This document shows, one piece after another, positions 47,048-56,003 of a DNA stretch of 64,000 nucleotides; the first letter of the stretch is position 1, and every line of letters begins with the position of its first letter. This DNA is from Thalassotalea euphylliae. GTDB lineage: Bacteria > Pseudomonadota > Gammaproteobacteria > Enterobacterales > Alteromonadaceae. Location: NCBI RefSeq assembly GCF_003390395.1, contig NZ_QUOV01000001.1, forward strand, positions 1,674,001 through 1,738,000, given 5' to 3'. The notes under the pieces are model-generated. The model saw only the letters and a program-made list of their open reading frames with translations, ran no database searches and had not been told where the DNA came from. The position numbers were made by a program, and so were the translations under genes.

Positions 47048-47077
47048 AAAACGGTTCTATATGAGCCGTTTTTTTAT
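47048..47077 (+). terminator. Rho-independent terminator of adk
   Basis: AAAACGGTTC and GAGCCGTTTT pair with one G-U wobble around TATAT, followed by T residues. Confidence 0.8.
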
Positions 47078-47236
47078 GTCTAAATTTTGAGATTGGATTG
47101 CAAAGTCGAAATAGATTTCGGTGAGCGGCTAAGCAAAGGGTAGAAAGAGATGAGAAAGAGGAGAGAAGTAGGAGTCGCCCATTTAATGCAGCATCGGCAA
47201 TAAATGAGCAACTGAGATGCAATTACTAAGTAGGTG

Positions 47237-47533
47237 TTAACCTTTAGGCAGTTGAATCTTCTTGTCTTCAGACTGGCGGTAGATAATTAGCGTTTTACCG
47301 ATAACTTGTACCTTTTCAGCTTCAGTTTCGCGGCAAATCGCTTCAACAATTAACCCTTTTGTTTCACGGTTATCTGTTGGGATTTTTACTTTAATTAGCT
47401 CATGGTGGCTTAGTGCGAAGTCAACTTCTGCGACAACCGCTTCAGTTAAACCATTGCTGCCAAGCAACACAACGGGTTTTAAGTCGTGTGCTAGGGCTTT
47501 TAAATGTTGGATTTGTTTTTTATTTAGGCTCAT
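47237..47533 (-). CDS. yhbY: Ribosome assembly RNA-binding protein YhbY
   Basis: 98-residue CRM-domain protein that binds the pre-50S ribosomal subunit. MSLNKKQIQHLKALAHDLKPVVLLGSNGLTEAVV and KVKIPTDNRETKG are the characteristic N-terminal half and GxxG-type RNA-binding loop. The ATG at 47533 is chosen over a TTG two codons earlier. It is divergent from rlmE, as in E. coli, but greA, usually on its other side, is 44 kb away. Confidence 0.93.
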   Translation of the reverse strand: MSLNKKQIQHLKALAHDLKPVVLLGSNGLTEAVVAEVDFALSHHELIKVKIPTDNRETKGLIVEAICRETEAEKVQVIGKTLIIYRQSEDKKIQLPKG

Positions 47534-47555
47534 TAACAATTTTCGTTACAGTTTG

Positions 47556-47580
47556 CTTGAATTCGCATATTTTACCCTTA
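47556..47580 (+). promoter_or_regulatory. Candidate sigma-32 promoter of rlmE-ftsH
   Basis: CTTGAA (47556-47561) and CCCTTA (47575-47580) are 13 bases apart. The -35 box is exact and the -10 box is partial (four of six). rlmE-ftsH is a heat-shock operon in E. coli, which supports the call. Confidence 0.5.
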
Positions 47581-47671
47581 TCTAGACTGTATTACTATGT
47601 CCGCACTTTGGTTTTTGTGTACGGATTTGTGTCCTCGCACTTCAACTTAAAGTAGCAAAAAAGGTTATTTA

Positions 47672-48301
47672 GTGAGTAAGAAAAAACACAGTGCCAGCAG
47701 TAAGCGCTGGCTAGATGAACACTTTGATGACGAATACGTAAAAAAGGCGCAAAAGCTTGGCCTTCGCTCAAGAGCGGTATTCAAAATTGAAGAGATTAAC
47801 AATAAAGACAAATTGATCAAAGCCGGTATGAAGGTCGTAGATCTTGGTGCAGCGCCCGGTGGCTGGTCTGAATACGCCGTTAAGCAGGTTGGCGATGATG
47901 GACAGGTTGTCGCGTGTGATATTTTGCCGATGGACCCGATAGCTGGCGTTGATTTCCTGCAAGGTGACTTTCGTGAAGAAGCGGTACTTGACGCCCTTTT
48001 AGAGCGCATCAACGGTAAAGACATTGATGTGGTGATGTCTGATATGGCTGCAAACTTTACAGGTAACGACGCTGCAGACTCGGCTCGCAGTATGTACTTA
48101 GTTGAGTTGGCATTAGATATGTGTCATCAAGTTTTGAAGAAAAATGGCGCTTTTGTGGTCAAAGTATTTCAGGGAGAGGGCTTTGATCAGTTTATGAAAG
48201 ACGTTAAAGCCGTTTTCAAGGTAGTTAAAACTCGTAAGCCTGATTCTTCTCGTGCACGGTCAAGAGAAGTTTATCTAGTAGCTACTGGTTTTAAATTGTA
48301 G
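47672..48301 (+). CDS. rlmE: 23S rRNA 2'-O-methyltransferase RlmE (U2552)
   Basis: 209-residue heat-shock methyltransferase (FtsJ/RrmJ) modifying U2552 of 23S rRNA in the assembled 50S subunit. SAM motif [16 protein letters not shown] (~residues 53-68); catalytic Lys-Asp-Lys-Glu set visible as [28 protein letters not shown] and [11 protein letters not shown]. Start is GTG, preceded by AAGG. 56 bases upstream of ftsH, the conserved rlmE-ftsH operon. Confidence 0.96.
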   Translation: MSKKKHSASSKRWLDEHFDDEYVKKAQKLGLRSRAVFKIEEINNKDKLIKAGMKVVDLGAAPGGWSEYAVKQVGDDGQVVACDILPMDPIAGVDFLQGDFREEAVLDALLERINGKDIDVVMSDMAANFTGNDAADSARSMYLVELALDMCHQVLKKNGAFVVKVFQGEGFDQFMKDVKAVFKVVKTRKPDSSRARSREVYLVATGFKL

Positions 48302-48357
48302 TAAATTAATGAACAGTTTGGTCGCACCATTTTTATAAACAGCAAGAGGTTGTTAAG

Positions 48358-50298
48358 TTGAGCGATATGGCAAAAAATCTTATTTTATGGTTGGTAATAG
48401 CCGTCGTCCTGATGTCTGTATTCCAGTCTTTTTCTCCGGGTGGTAGTAATGAACAACAGATGGACTATACCCGTTTCATTCAGGATGTTAGACAAGGTCA
48501 AGTGCGCGAAGCGAGCGTTGACCGCAACGGTGTTATCGAAGGCACCAAACGCAGTGGTGAGCAGTTTGTTACTGTAATCCCTGGCGGTTACGACCGCGAC
48601 TTAATCAATGATCTTGTTAAACAAGGTGTACGTGCTAAGGGTCAGTTACCTGAAGAGCCAAGCATCTTAACCTCTATTTTCATTTCTTGGTTCCCAATGT
48701 TACTGCTGATTGGTGTATGGATTTTCTTCATGCGTCAAATGCAAGGCGGTGGCGGTAAAGGCGCAATGTCATTCGGCAAATCAAAGGCGCGCCTGTTAAG
48801 CGAAGATCAAATCAAAACCACTTTTGCTGATGTTGCCGGTTGTGACGAAGCTAAAGAAGAAGTGGCTGAGCTTGTTGATTACTTGCGCGATCCAACGAAA
48901 TTCCAAAAACTGGGTGGTCGCATTCCATCAGGCATTTTGATGGTGGGTCAGCCAGGTACTGGTAAAACATTGCTTGCGAAAGCTATCGCTGGCGAAGCAA
49001 AAGTACCGTTTTTCTCAATTTCTGGTTCAGACTTTGTTGAAATGTTTGTTGGTGTGGGTGCTTCGCGTGTTCGTGACATGTTCGAGCAAGCAAAAAAATC
49101 TGCCCCTTGTATTATCTTTATTGATGAGATTGATGCCGTAGGTCGCCAACGTGGCGCAGGTCTTGGTGGTGGTCACGACGAGCGTGAGCAAACACTTAAC
49201 CAAATGCTTGTAGAAATGGACGGTTTCGAAGGCAACGAAGGTGTTATCGTTATCGCGGCAACTAACCGCCCTGACGTACTAGACCCTGCATTACTTCGTC
49301 CTGGTCGTTTTGACCGTCAAGTAACGGTTGGTTTACCTGACATTCGCGGTCGTGAGCAAATTTTAAAAGTTCACATGCGTAAAGTACCTTTAGCGGATGA
49401 TGTGAAAGCATCAGTTATTGCACGTGGTACACCAGGTTTCTCTGGTGCAGACTTAGCGAACCTAGTAAACGAAGCGGCACTATTTGCTGCGCGTGGTTCA
49501 CGTCGCTTAGTGTCTATGGAAGAGTTTGAAAAAGCCAAAGACAAAATCTTGATGGGCGCCGAGCGCAAATCAATGGTAATGAGCGAAGACGAAAAAGAAA
49601 TGACAGCTTATCACGAAGCGGGTCACGCTATCGTGGGTCGCTTAGTGCCCGAGCACGATCCAGTTTACAAGGTCAGTATCATTCCTCGCGGTCGTGCGTT
49701 AGGTGTGACTATGTACTTACCTGAGCAAGATCGCTTCAGTCACAGCAAGCAGCATTTAGAAAGCAATATTTCGTCGCTTTACGGTGGTCGTATCGCTGAA
49801 GAAATCATCTATGGTCCAGATAAAGTGTCGACCGGTGCTTCGAACGATATCGAACGTGCAACGGGCTTAGCGCGTAAAATGGTTACTCAGTGGGGCTTAT
49901 CAGAGAAAATGGGTCCTATGCTATTCGCTGAAGAAGAGGGCGAAGTGTTCTTAGGTCGTACATCAGCTAAGTCAATGCACATGTCTGATGACACAGCGAA
50001 AGCGATTGACGATGAAGTAAAAGATTTCATTGATCGCAACTATCAGCGTGCTGAGCAAATTCTAAAAGATAATATGGATATCTTGCACGCGATGAAAGAT
50101 GCGTTAATGCAATACGAAACTATTGATGCAAACCAAATTGATGACTTGATGGCACGCCGTGAAGTACGTGCTCCGGCTGACTTTGATGATTCTAATTCCG
50201 GTTCAAAGCCAAGCTCAGGTAGCAAGGTGGATGAAAAGGAATCGGTTGAACCTAAATCACCTGATTTAGACGAGCCGTCGGATTTACCTGCCAAGTAA
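48358..50298 (+). CDS. ftsH: ATP-dependent zinc metalloprotease FtsH
   Basis: 646-residue inner-membrane AAA+ protease for quality control of membrane and regulatory proteins (sigma-32, LpxC in E. coli). Two N-terminal transmembrane segments flank a periplasmic domain; the AAA+ domain has Walker A GQPGTGKT (Gln for the second Pro of E. coli), Walker [16 protein letters not shown] and the SRH; zinc motif HEAGH in [20 protein letters not shown]. The TTG at 48358 has AAGAGG at the right spacing; the ATG at 48367 (the E. coli start) is too far from that site. Translation may begin at either. Confidence 0.97.
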   Translation: MSDMAKNLILWLVIAVVLMSVFQSFSPGGSNEQQMDYTRFIQDVRQGQVREASVDRNGVIEGTKRSGEQFVTVIPGGYDRDLINDLVKQGVRAKGQLPEEPSILTSIFISWFPMLLLIGVWIFFMRQMQGGGGKGAMSFGKSKARLLSEDQIKTTFADVAGCDEAKEEVAELVDYLRDPTKFQKLGGRIPSGILMVGQPGTGKTLLAKAIAGEAKVPFFSISGSDFVEMFVGVGASRVRDMFEQAKKSAPCIIFIDEIDAVGRQRGAGLGGGHDEREQTLNQMLVEMDGFEGNEGVIVIAATNRPDVLDPALLRPGRFDRQVTVGLPDIRGREQILKVHMRKVPLADDVKASVIARGTPGFSGADLANLVNEAALFAARGSRRLVSMEEFEKAKDKILMGAERKSMVMSEDEKEMTAYHEAGHAIVGRLVPEHDPVYKVSIIPRGRALGVTMYLPEQDRFSHSKQHLESNISSLYGGRIAEEIIYGPDKVSTGASNDIERATGLARKMVTQWGLSEKMGPMLFAEEEGEVFLGRTSAKSMHMSDDTAKAIDDEVKDFIDRNYQRAEQILKDNMDILHAMKDALMQYETIDANQIDDLMARREVRAPADFDDSNSGSKPSSGSKVDEKESVEPKSPDLDEPSDLPAK

Positions 50299-50330
50299 AT
50301 TGATCTAGTATATTGCATTGCAATTGATAT

Positions 50331-50358
50331 AAAGCCCCGTTTATCGGGGCTTTATTTT
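50331..50358 (+). terminator. Rho-independent terminator of ftsH
   Basis: AAAGCCCCG (50331-50339) pairs with CGGGGCTTT (50345-50353), with a T-rich run after it. Confidence 0.85.
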
Positions 50359-50411
50359 TAGTGGCAATAAAAAGCGACTAAAGGTTAGACTTAAAATACT
50401 AATAACAATTA

Positions 50412-51278
50412 ATGAATTTGAACGCTATGACGCCTACGCATCTATCATGTCCCAACAAGCAGCTTTCACTGGTTCATCCCCAAGTGATGGGGATATTAAA
50501 TGTTACGCCAGATTCATTCTCTGATGGCGGCCGTTTTGCTAACTTCGATGATGCCTTGTTTCAAGTTGAGCAAATGATTAATGATGGCGCCGCCATTATT
50601 GATATTGGCGGTGAGTCTACACGACCCGGTGCGGCAGAAGTTTCAGTGGATGATGAGTTAGCACGGGTAATTCCTGTGCTTGACGCCATTAATCAGCGGT
50701 TTGATACCATAGTGTCGATTGATACCAGCAAAGCGCAAGTTATGAGCGAAGCAATTGCTCATGGCGCAGGCATGATTAATGACGTCAGAGCGCTTCAAAA
50801 TGAAGGTTGTTTAGCTGCCGTTGCCAATAGCAACATTCCAATTTGTTTAATGCATATGCAAGGTTTACCGCGCACTATGCAAAACAATCCGCAGTACCAA
50901 GACGTGACAAAAGATATCGTCAACTTTATTCAACAGCGCATTGAAGCGTGCGAGCAAGCAGGCATTGCTAAAGAAAGGCTACTGGTTGACCCTGGCTTTG
51001 GCTTTGGCAAAACACTTGAACAAAATTATCGCTTGTTACATGAATTAAAAGCTTTCCAAGCATTGGGATTGCCAGTGCTGGTTGGGATATCACGTAAGTC
51101 GATGATCGGTAATTTGATAAATGCGGATGTTAATGAGCGATTGGCTGGTAGTTTGGCTGCTGCCATTATCAGCGCCCAACAAGGGGCTAAAATAATTCGC
51201 GTTCACGATGTTAAAGCAACCGTGGATGCACTAACTGTATTAAGGGCTGCAGAGCAGCCAGAACTGACGCGAGGATAA
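50412..51278 (+). CDS. folP: Dihydropteroate synthase FolP
   Basis: 288-residue TIM-barrel enzyme joining p-aminobenzoate to dihydropterin pyrophosphate in folate synthesis; the target of sulfonamides. Visible: [15 protein letters not shown] (loop 1 and pterin site), [47 protein letters not shown], and GISRKSMIG. It follows ftsH and is two bases upstream of glmM, as in E. coli. Confidence 0.96.
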   Translation: MNLNAMTPTHLSCPNKQLSLVHPQVMGILNVTPDSFSDGGRFANFDDALFQVEQMINDGAAIIDIGGESTRPGAAEVSVDDELARVIPVLDAINQRFDTIVSIDTSKAQVMSEAIAHGAGMINDVRALQNEGCLAAVANSNIPICLMHMQGLPRTMQNNPQYQDVTKDIVNFIQQRIEACEQAGIAKERLLVDPGFGFGKTLEQNYRLLHELKAFQALGLPVLVGISRKSMIGNLINADVNERLAGSLAAAIISAQQGAKIIRVHDVKATVDALTVLRAAEQPELTRG

Positions 51279-51280
51279 GT

Positions 51281-52618
51281 ATGTCAGAACGTAAATATTT
51301 CGGCACTGATGGTGTTCGAGGCTTAGTAGGTAAAGCGCCAATTAGCCCAGATTTTGTGATGAAACTTGGCTATGCAGCGGGCAAGGTAATGGCCGCGCAA
51401 GGCACTAAGAAAGTATTAGTCGGTAAAGACACGAGAATTTCAGGCTATATGCTCGAATCTGCGCTAGAGGCTGGCTTTTCTGCTGCCGGTGTTAACATTG
51501 GCTTATTAGGCCCAATGCCGACACCGGGTATTGCTTATTTAACCAAAACATTTCGCGCCGAAGCCGGTATTGTGATCAGCGCATCACATAACCCATACTA
51601 CGACAACGGCATCAAATTCTTCTCGCAAAGCGGTGAAAAGCTACCTGATGCGGTCGAGCTAGCCATAGAAGCAGAAATTGATAAGCCAATGACCTGTGTA
51701 GCGTCGGACAAACTAGGTAAAGCTACGCGTATTGATGACGCCGCTGGTCGCTATATTGAGTTTTGTAAAAGTAACTTCCCAAGTCAGTACTCACTTGCAA
51801 GCTTAAAAATAGTTGTCGATTGCGCCAATGGTGCAACGTATCACATCGCACCTAACGTATTTAAAGAGCTTGGTGCTGAAGTGATTGAAATTGCGACGAG
51901 TCCGAATGGCACTAACATCAACGACAAATGTGGTGCTACTTCAATGGGGCAAATCCAAGAAGCTGTGGTTAAACACGGCGCCGATTTAGGTATCGCACTA
52001 GATGGTGACGGCGACCGTTTGATGATGGTTGACCATACCGGTGAAGTGGTTGACGGTGATGAGTTAGTCTATGTCATCGCTACTAGCGATCTAGCGGCAG
52101 GTTCATTATCTGGCGGTGTTGTTGGCACGTTAATGAGTAATATGGGGTTAGAGCTTGCGTTAAAAGAGTTGGATGTGCCTTTTGTTCGAAGCAAAGTGGG
52201 CGACCGCTATGTGATGGAGAAGCTACTTGAAAATGGCTGGCAACTTGGTGCTGAAAATTCAGGCCATATTATCAACCTAAATCATACCTCAACAGGCGAT
52301 GGTATTATTGCTGCGCTTAATGTACTTACTGCGATTTGCCGCACCGAAAAATCATTATTTGAATTGCGCCAAGGCATGACTAAGTTGCCGCAAATATTGG
52401 TGAATGTGCGCTTTGAAGGTGATAACGATCCGCTTGAATCCGCTAATGTGATTGCCGCAGTTGATCAAGTAAATGAACAACTTACAGGTAAAGGCCGCGT
52501 GTTATTGCGCAAGTCTGGTACAGAGCCGCTTATTCGTGTGATGGTAGAAGGGCCAGATCGCAAAGAAGTTACTCAGTTGGCAAACGATATTGCAGAACAA
52601 GTAAAATTAGCTTGTTAG
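51281..52618 (+). CDS. glmM: Phosphoglucosamine mutase GlmM
   Basis: 445-residue enzyme converting glucosamine-6-phosphate to glucosamine-1-phosphate for peptidoglycan and LPS. Phosphoserine loop [18 protein letters not shown] (Ser at ~residue 102), metal-binding DGDGDR in [16 protein letters not shown], sugar-specificity GAENSGHI and C-terminal phosphate-binding [12 protein letters not shown]. Two-base gap after folP indicates translational coupling. Confidence 0.97.
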   Translation: MSERKYFGTDGVRGLVGKAPISPDFVMKLGYAAGKVMAAQGTKKVLVGKDTRISGYMLESALEAGFSAAGVNIGLLGPMPTPGIAYLTKTFRAEAGIVISASHNPYYDNGIKFFSQSGEKLPDAVELAIEAEIDKPMTCVASDKLGKATRIDDAAGRYIEFCKSNFPSQYSLASLKIVVDCANGATYHIAPNVFKELGAEVIEIATSPNGTNINDKCGATSMGQIQEAVVKHGADLGIALDGDGDRLMMVDHTGEVVDGDELVYVIATSDLAAGSLSGGVVGTLMSNMGLELALKELDVPFVRSKVGDRYVMEKLLENGWQLGAENSGHIINLNHTSTGDGIIAALNVLTAICRTEKSLFELRQGMTKLPQILVNVRFEGDNDPLESANVIAAVDQVNEQLTGKGRVLLRKSGTEPLIRVMVEGPDRKEVTQLANDIAEQVKLAC

Positions 52619-52715
52619 GTTGAATAATCGCCAAACAGTCAACATATCGTTGGAAATACTTGTAAGTTAGCGGCAGGTTAGTTACTATCTCGCCGCTCTA
52701 AAATGGGAACCCAAG

Positions 52716-53489
52716 ATGAAAAGACAAGCAATTGTTGCAGCCAATTGGAAAATGAATGGTAGTTTCGGTCTTGTGACTGAAATTAGTCAAGGTTTAGCTG
52801 ATTTAGGCTTGTCGAATGATGTTAGTATCGTTGTTTGCCCTAGCAGCCCATTTTTAGCAGCATTAACAGATGCTTTCGAGCAAGAAAAAGCTTGTGAGCA
52901 TATTAGTGTTGGTGCACAAAACGTAAGTGAATTTGAGCAAGGTGCTTACACAGGTGAAATTTCTGTGAGCATGTTGCAGGCCTGCAAAGTACAATATGTT
53001 ATTGTAGGTCACTCAGAGCGTCGCAGCTTGTTTAAAGAGACAAGCACACAAGTGGCGCACAAGGTGAAAACTGCGTTAGACGCAGGGTTAGTACCTATTT
53101 TATGTATCGGTGAAAGTGAAGCAGAACGTACTGCCGAGCAAACCGAAACAGTGTTAGCAAGCCAACTTCAGCCAGTAATTGATGAAGTAGGTATTGAGCG
53201 TTTTAGCCATATTGTTGTAGCATACGAGCCTGTTTGGGCAATTGGTACAGGCAAAACAGCTTCACCAGAAATGGCACAGCAAACACACGAATTTATTCGT
53301 AAGTTTTTAGCAAATGCGAGCGAAGAAATCGCTGCGAAAACACCAATTTTATACGGTGGTAGTGTAAATGCTAAAAACTGTCAGGACTTGTTCGCACAAC
53401 CTGACATTGATGGTGGCCTAATTGGCGGCGCAAGTTTAAAAGTCGAAGAATTCAAAACGATTTGTTCGGCGGCAAAAGGAACTCGTTAG
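52716..53489 (+). CDS. tpiA: Triosephosphate isomerase
   Basis: 257-residue glycolytic TIM barrel. Catalytic residues: Lys in AANWKMNG, His in YVIVGHSERR and Glu in VVAYEPVWAIGTG; phosphate-binding GGSVN near the end. It sits between glmM and secG, as in many gammaproteobacteria of this group, whereas E. coli tpiA is elsewhere. The stop codon is immediately followed by the secG ATG. Confidence 0.97.
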   Translation: MKRQAIVAANWKMNGSFGLVTEISQGLADLGLSNDVSIVVCPSSPFLAALTDAFEQEKACEHISVGAQNVSEFEQGAYTGEISVSMLQACKVQYVIVGHSERRSLFKETSTQVAHKVKTALDAGLVPILCIGESEAERTAEQTETVLASQLQPVIDEVGIERFSHIVVAYEPVWAIGTGKTASPEMAQQTHEFIRKFLANASEEIAAKTPILYGGSVNAKNCQDLFAQPDIDGGLIGGASLKVEEFKTICSAAKGTR

Positions 53490-53870
53490 ATGTTGTATGA
53501 AATTTTAATTGTTATCTACTTAATTGTAGCGCTTGCATTGATTGGTTTAGTGCTAATTCAGCAAGGCAAAGGTGCAGACATGGGTGCTTCATTTGGTGCT
53601 GGTTCATCTGCTACTATTTTCGGTTCAAGCGGTTCGGGTAACTTTATGACCCGCACAACGACGTGGTTAGCAGTTGCATTCTTTGCAATCAGCCTTGTTT
53701 TAGGTAACTTGACAGCTAACCGCATTAAAGCGACTGACGAGTGGAACGACTTATCAGCACCAGTTGAGCAACAAATTCCAACTGATGTCCCAGCAGCAAG
53801 CGCTGAACCTAAAAACGCTGACGTACCAGCGGCTGACGAAGACAAGAGCGACAGCGACGTACCTAACTAG
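53490..53870 (+). CDS. secG: Preprotein translocase subunit SecG
   Basis: 126-residue inner-membrane subunit of SecYEG. Two transmembrane segments (residues ~3-22 and ~52-70) flank the conserved cytoplasmic loop QQGKGADMGASFGAGSSATIFGSSGSGNFM. The C-terminal tail is Ala/Asp/Glu/Pro-rich, slightly longer than in E. coli. Directly abuts the tpiA stop; tRNA-Leu follows, as in E. coli. Confidence 0.95.
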   Translation: MLYEILIVIYLIVALALIGLVLIQQGKGADMGASFGAGSSATIFGSSGSGNFMTRTTTWLAVAFFAISLVLGNLTANRIKATDEWNDLSAPVEQQIPTDVPAASAEPKNADVPAADEDKSDSDVPN

Positions 53871-53894
53871 GCTATTCAGCCAGAATCAAATTTC

Positions 53895-53979
53895 GCGGAT
53901 GTGGTGGAATTGGTAGACACGCCATCTTGAGGGGGTGGTGCTTAACAGCGTGCGGGTTCAAGTCCCGCCATCCGCACCA
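53895..53979 (+). tRNA. leuU: tRNA-Leu (anticodon GAG)
   Basis: 85-base cloverleaf. GCGGATG acceptor strand pairs with CATCCGC before the A discriminator and an encoded CCA. Type II long variable arm; anticodon stem CCATC/GGTGG closes the loop TTGAGGG, giving GAG at 34-36 and reading CUC/CUU. GGTTCAAGTCC gives the T arm. It follows secG by 24 bases, as leuU does in E. coli. A terminator follows directly. Confidence 0.97.
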
Positions 53980-53989
53980 ATTAAAATTA

Positions 53990-54018
53990 AAGGGCTGCAG
54001 CAATGCAGCCCTTTTTTA
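53990..54018 (+). terminator. Rho-independent terminator after tRNA-Leu
   Basis: AAGGGCTGCA (53990-53999), loop GCAA, TGCAGCCCTT (54004-54013), then T run. This ends the transcript of the secG-tRNA region; the usual next genes rimP-nusA-infB are not here. Confidence 0.9.
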
Positions 54019-54092
54019 TTGCCTGTCATTTGTGGAGTTCACCCTCTTTCTGTCATCTAATACAGTAGTCAAAAATCACTGAAATTAGGCAC

Positions 54093-54114
54093 AAAAAAGC
54101 CGCCTAGAGGCGGC
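54093..54114 (-). terminator. Rho-independent terminator of the alpha/beta hydrolase gene
   Basis: Read on the minus strand: GCCGCC, TCTA loop, GGCGGC, then six T (54114 down to 54093). It is 22 bases after the hydrolase stop. Confidence 0.85.
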
Positions 54115-54135
54115 GATAGCTTAATCTAGCGAATA

Positions 54136-55056
54136 TTATTTTAATTGGTGCTCGCCAAGGCACCAGTCCTTAATTAACTCAACATATTCATCACCTGCAT
54201 CTTCGGCTGAAAAATGTGAAGCATTTTCAAATATCTTCACTTTATTATTAGGGAGTTGCGAGCTTAAGTATTCGGCGTTGCTTGCTAGCACAAAGGGATC
54301 GTGCTTGCCCCATGTGATTAATGTCGGGGTTTGAATTTTTGTAAGGTTCTCTTCAATCCATGGCAAATCACGCTGGTAAGAGCCGAAAAACGCAATCGAG
54401 TTCTGGTGCGCTTGTTCGTTATGGGTGATCTCGTAATATTCTTTAATCGCGCGCTCGTTTGGTTGGTAATGGTGATAACCGTCTTTGACCGCAGCATTAA
54501 AGTTAGTTTTCATAATGGCTTTTTTGTTTAAACCTGCTGCTAACCATCTGACCAGTCGATAGTTAATTACCGCCTTAAGAATGGGAGACATTGCCGGTGG
54601 ATTGCTTCCAGGGCCGTCAAATATGTTAATGCTAACTAACCGTTCGGGGTAATCGATTGCGGTTGCTAAGGTAATTGGTACACCAACATCTGGCCCGACT
54701 AAATGGGCTTTATCAATATTAAAATAGTCGAACACTTCGATGATTTTAGCGCTTAGTGCTCTTGGCGACATATCTGTTTTATCGGCTGAGCTCAAGCCAA
54801 AACCTGGAATATCAAAGGCCAGTAGATTGAAGTGTTTAGCGAGTTCAGACCATGCGCTTTCCCACATACGAATACTTTGTGGAAAGCCATTAAGTAATAC
54901 CAAGTTAGGTGCATTTGCTTTGATCGACTGCGCGTATCTAACCTTGTGTTTACCTATCATGGCATAACTGGGCGTAAACATATCTTTGGCAGTGGTGCTT
55001 GTGCTCGCAGTTGATGAAAAATTAGCTATTGCAGTATTAAGAAGTGCCTGAGTCAT
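54136..55056 (-). CDS. Alpha/beta hydrolase with Asp nucleophile (epoxide hydrolase/dehalogenase-like)
   Basis: 306-residue alpha/beta hydrolase. LLNGFPQSIRMWESAWSELAKHFNLLAFDIPGFGLSS gives the first strands and oxyanion region. The nucleophile elbow is LVGPDVGVP, with Asp where esterases have Ser, as in epoxide hydrolases and haloalkane dehalogenases. The acid is in ITWGKHDPFV and the His in FENASHFSAEDAG. The cap domain is short, favouring an epoxide-hydrolase-like class. The start at 55056 has GGAAAC upstream; an ATG at 55068 is also possible. Divergent from an HxlR regulator that may control it. Confidence 0.75.
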   Translation of the reverse strand: MTQALLNTAIANFSSTASTSTTAKDMFTPSYAMIGKHKVRYAQSIKANAPNLVLLNGFPQSIRMWESAWSELAKHFNLLAFDIPGFGLSSADKTDMSPRALSAKIIEVFDYFNIDKAHLVGPDVGVPITLATAIDYPERLVSINIFDGPGSNPPAMSPILKAVINYRLVRWLAAGLNKKAIMKTNFNAAVKDGYHHYQPNERAIKEYYEITHNEQAHQNSIAFFGSYQRDLPWIEENLTKIQTPTLITWGKHDPFVLASNAEYLSSQLPNNKVKIFENASHFSAEDAGDEYVELIKDWCLGEHQLK

Positions 55057-55307
55057 AATAGTTTCCATATTTAGTGTTGGTTACTGTTGTATACTAAGGT
55101 ACGATAAATTATATTGGCTAACAAGAAGGCAGTTTTAGCTTCGCTAGTTACCTTTTGGTAACCGTATCATTGGCTGTGCTGGGTGAATTAGTTAGCAAAT
55201 TATGGATTTGTGGACTAGCTGGTTTACCTAAAGCAAAAAGATAGATACAGCAATAGTCGTGAGTTAGAAAGCAAAAGAAAGTCGCAGAAAATAATAGGAA
55301 AAAATGA

Positions 55308-55691
55308 ATGAATGCAAAAACAAAACAACAAGATCGCCGAGTCTTTGTGCAAGACGAACATTGTCCTATCCGAAATGTTGTTGCCCATATTGGTGATAAG
55401 TGGTCATTGTTAATTATTTTTAGCTTGGTGGACGGCCCAGATCGCTTCAATTCGCTGAAATCTCGTATTGAAGGTATTTCGCAGCGTATGCTAACGCAAA
55501 CCCTACGCGATTTAGAGCGTGATGGATTTGTTGAGCGAACTGTTTACCCTGAGGTGCCAGTAAAAGTGGTTTATGAGTTAACCGACTTAGGCAGAGGAAT
55601 TGCTAAACCGGCATGGGGGCTTGTGTCTTGGGCAAATGACCACCTACAAGATGTTTATAGTGCCCGTAAAAGTTATGACGACAGACCATAA
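55308..55691 (+). CDS. HxlR family transcriptional regulator
   Basis: 127-residue MarR-like winged helix protein. HCPIRNVVAHIGDKWSLLIIFSLVDGPDRFNSLKSRIEGISQRMLTQTLRDLERDGFVER covers the family-typical DNA-binding domain (quoted in short form: CPIRNVVAHIGDKWS, ISQRMLTQTLRDLE, YELTDLG). The Cys near residue 20 may sense electrophiles, as in HypR/QorR-type members. About 250 bases from the divergent hydrolase gene, its probable target. Confidence 0.85.
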   Translation: MNAKTKQQDRRVFVQDEHCPIRNVVAHIGDKWSLLIIFSLVDGPDRFNSLKSRIEGISQRMLTQTLRDLERDGFVERTVYPEVPVKVVYELTDLGRGIAKPAWGLVSWANDHLQDVYSARKSYDDRP

Positions 55692-55847
55692 AATATTGAA
55701 CTTTGTAGTCGTTGACTTTGGCAATGCTCAGCTGTATTAGCTGAGTTTGGTAATTTGAATAAGTCTTAACTTGATCTACCAAATGCGATTATTAAATCTT
55801 AATCAAATCTGACAGTCGCATAAGTGCCAGAAGCGGACATTGGAAAA

Positions 55848-55887
55848 GGGTCAAATCATCGACTCTGACCGCATTGGTTCCAGGGCG
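55848..55887. repeat. Repeat-like palindromic sequence, left of the low-GC gene
   Basis: GGGTCA and TGACC (55848-55870) form an inverted pair; a second stem CAGGG/CCCTG lies just after. The motif style resembles intergenic repeats that accompany REP-associated transposases in marine gammaproteobacteria. The 312-base gap 55692-56003 holds nothing else except the promoter-like site below. Low confidence. Confidence 0.3.
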
Positions 55888-55936
55888 CGTCACTAATGTG
55901 TCCCTGTAACAACAGCTTCTTATTACTGATAAAAAA

Positions 55937-55975
55937 TTGACAAATTTCAATTAACTTGTTAATTTAATTGAAATT
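55937..55975 (+). promoter_or_regulatory. Promoter with consensus -35 overlapped by an inverted repeat
   Basis: TTGACA (55937-55942) and TAATTT (55960-55965) are 17 bp apart. AATTTCAATTAA (55943-55954) and TTAATTGAAATT (55964-55975) form a perfect 12-bp inverted repeat over the -10 region, suggesting an operator. ACTTGTTAATT recurs 29 bases later, close to the ATG at 56004. Confidence 0.55.
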
Positions 55976-56003
55976 TTAATTGACTTGTTAATTAAGCTCT
56001 ACT

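Noticed and set aside
47031..47222. 63-codon minus-strand frame between adk and yhbY
   Set aside because: No ribosome site, low-complexity Ser/Leu composition and overlap with the adk terminator argue against a gene.
55148..55450. 100-codon minus-strand frame overlapping the HxlR gene
   Set aside because: It overlaps the conserved winged-helix region, is Phe/Cys-rich and has no homologue pattern.
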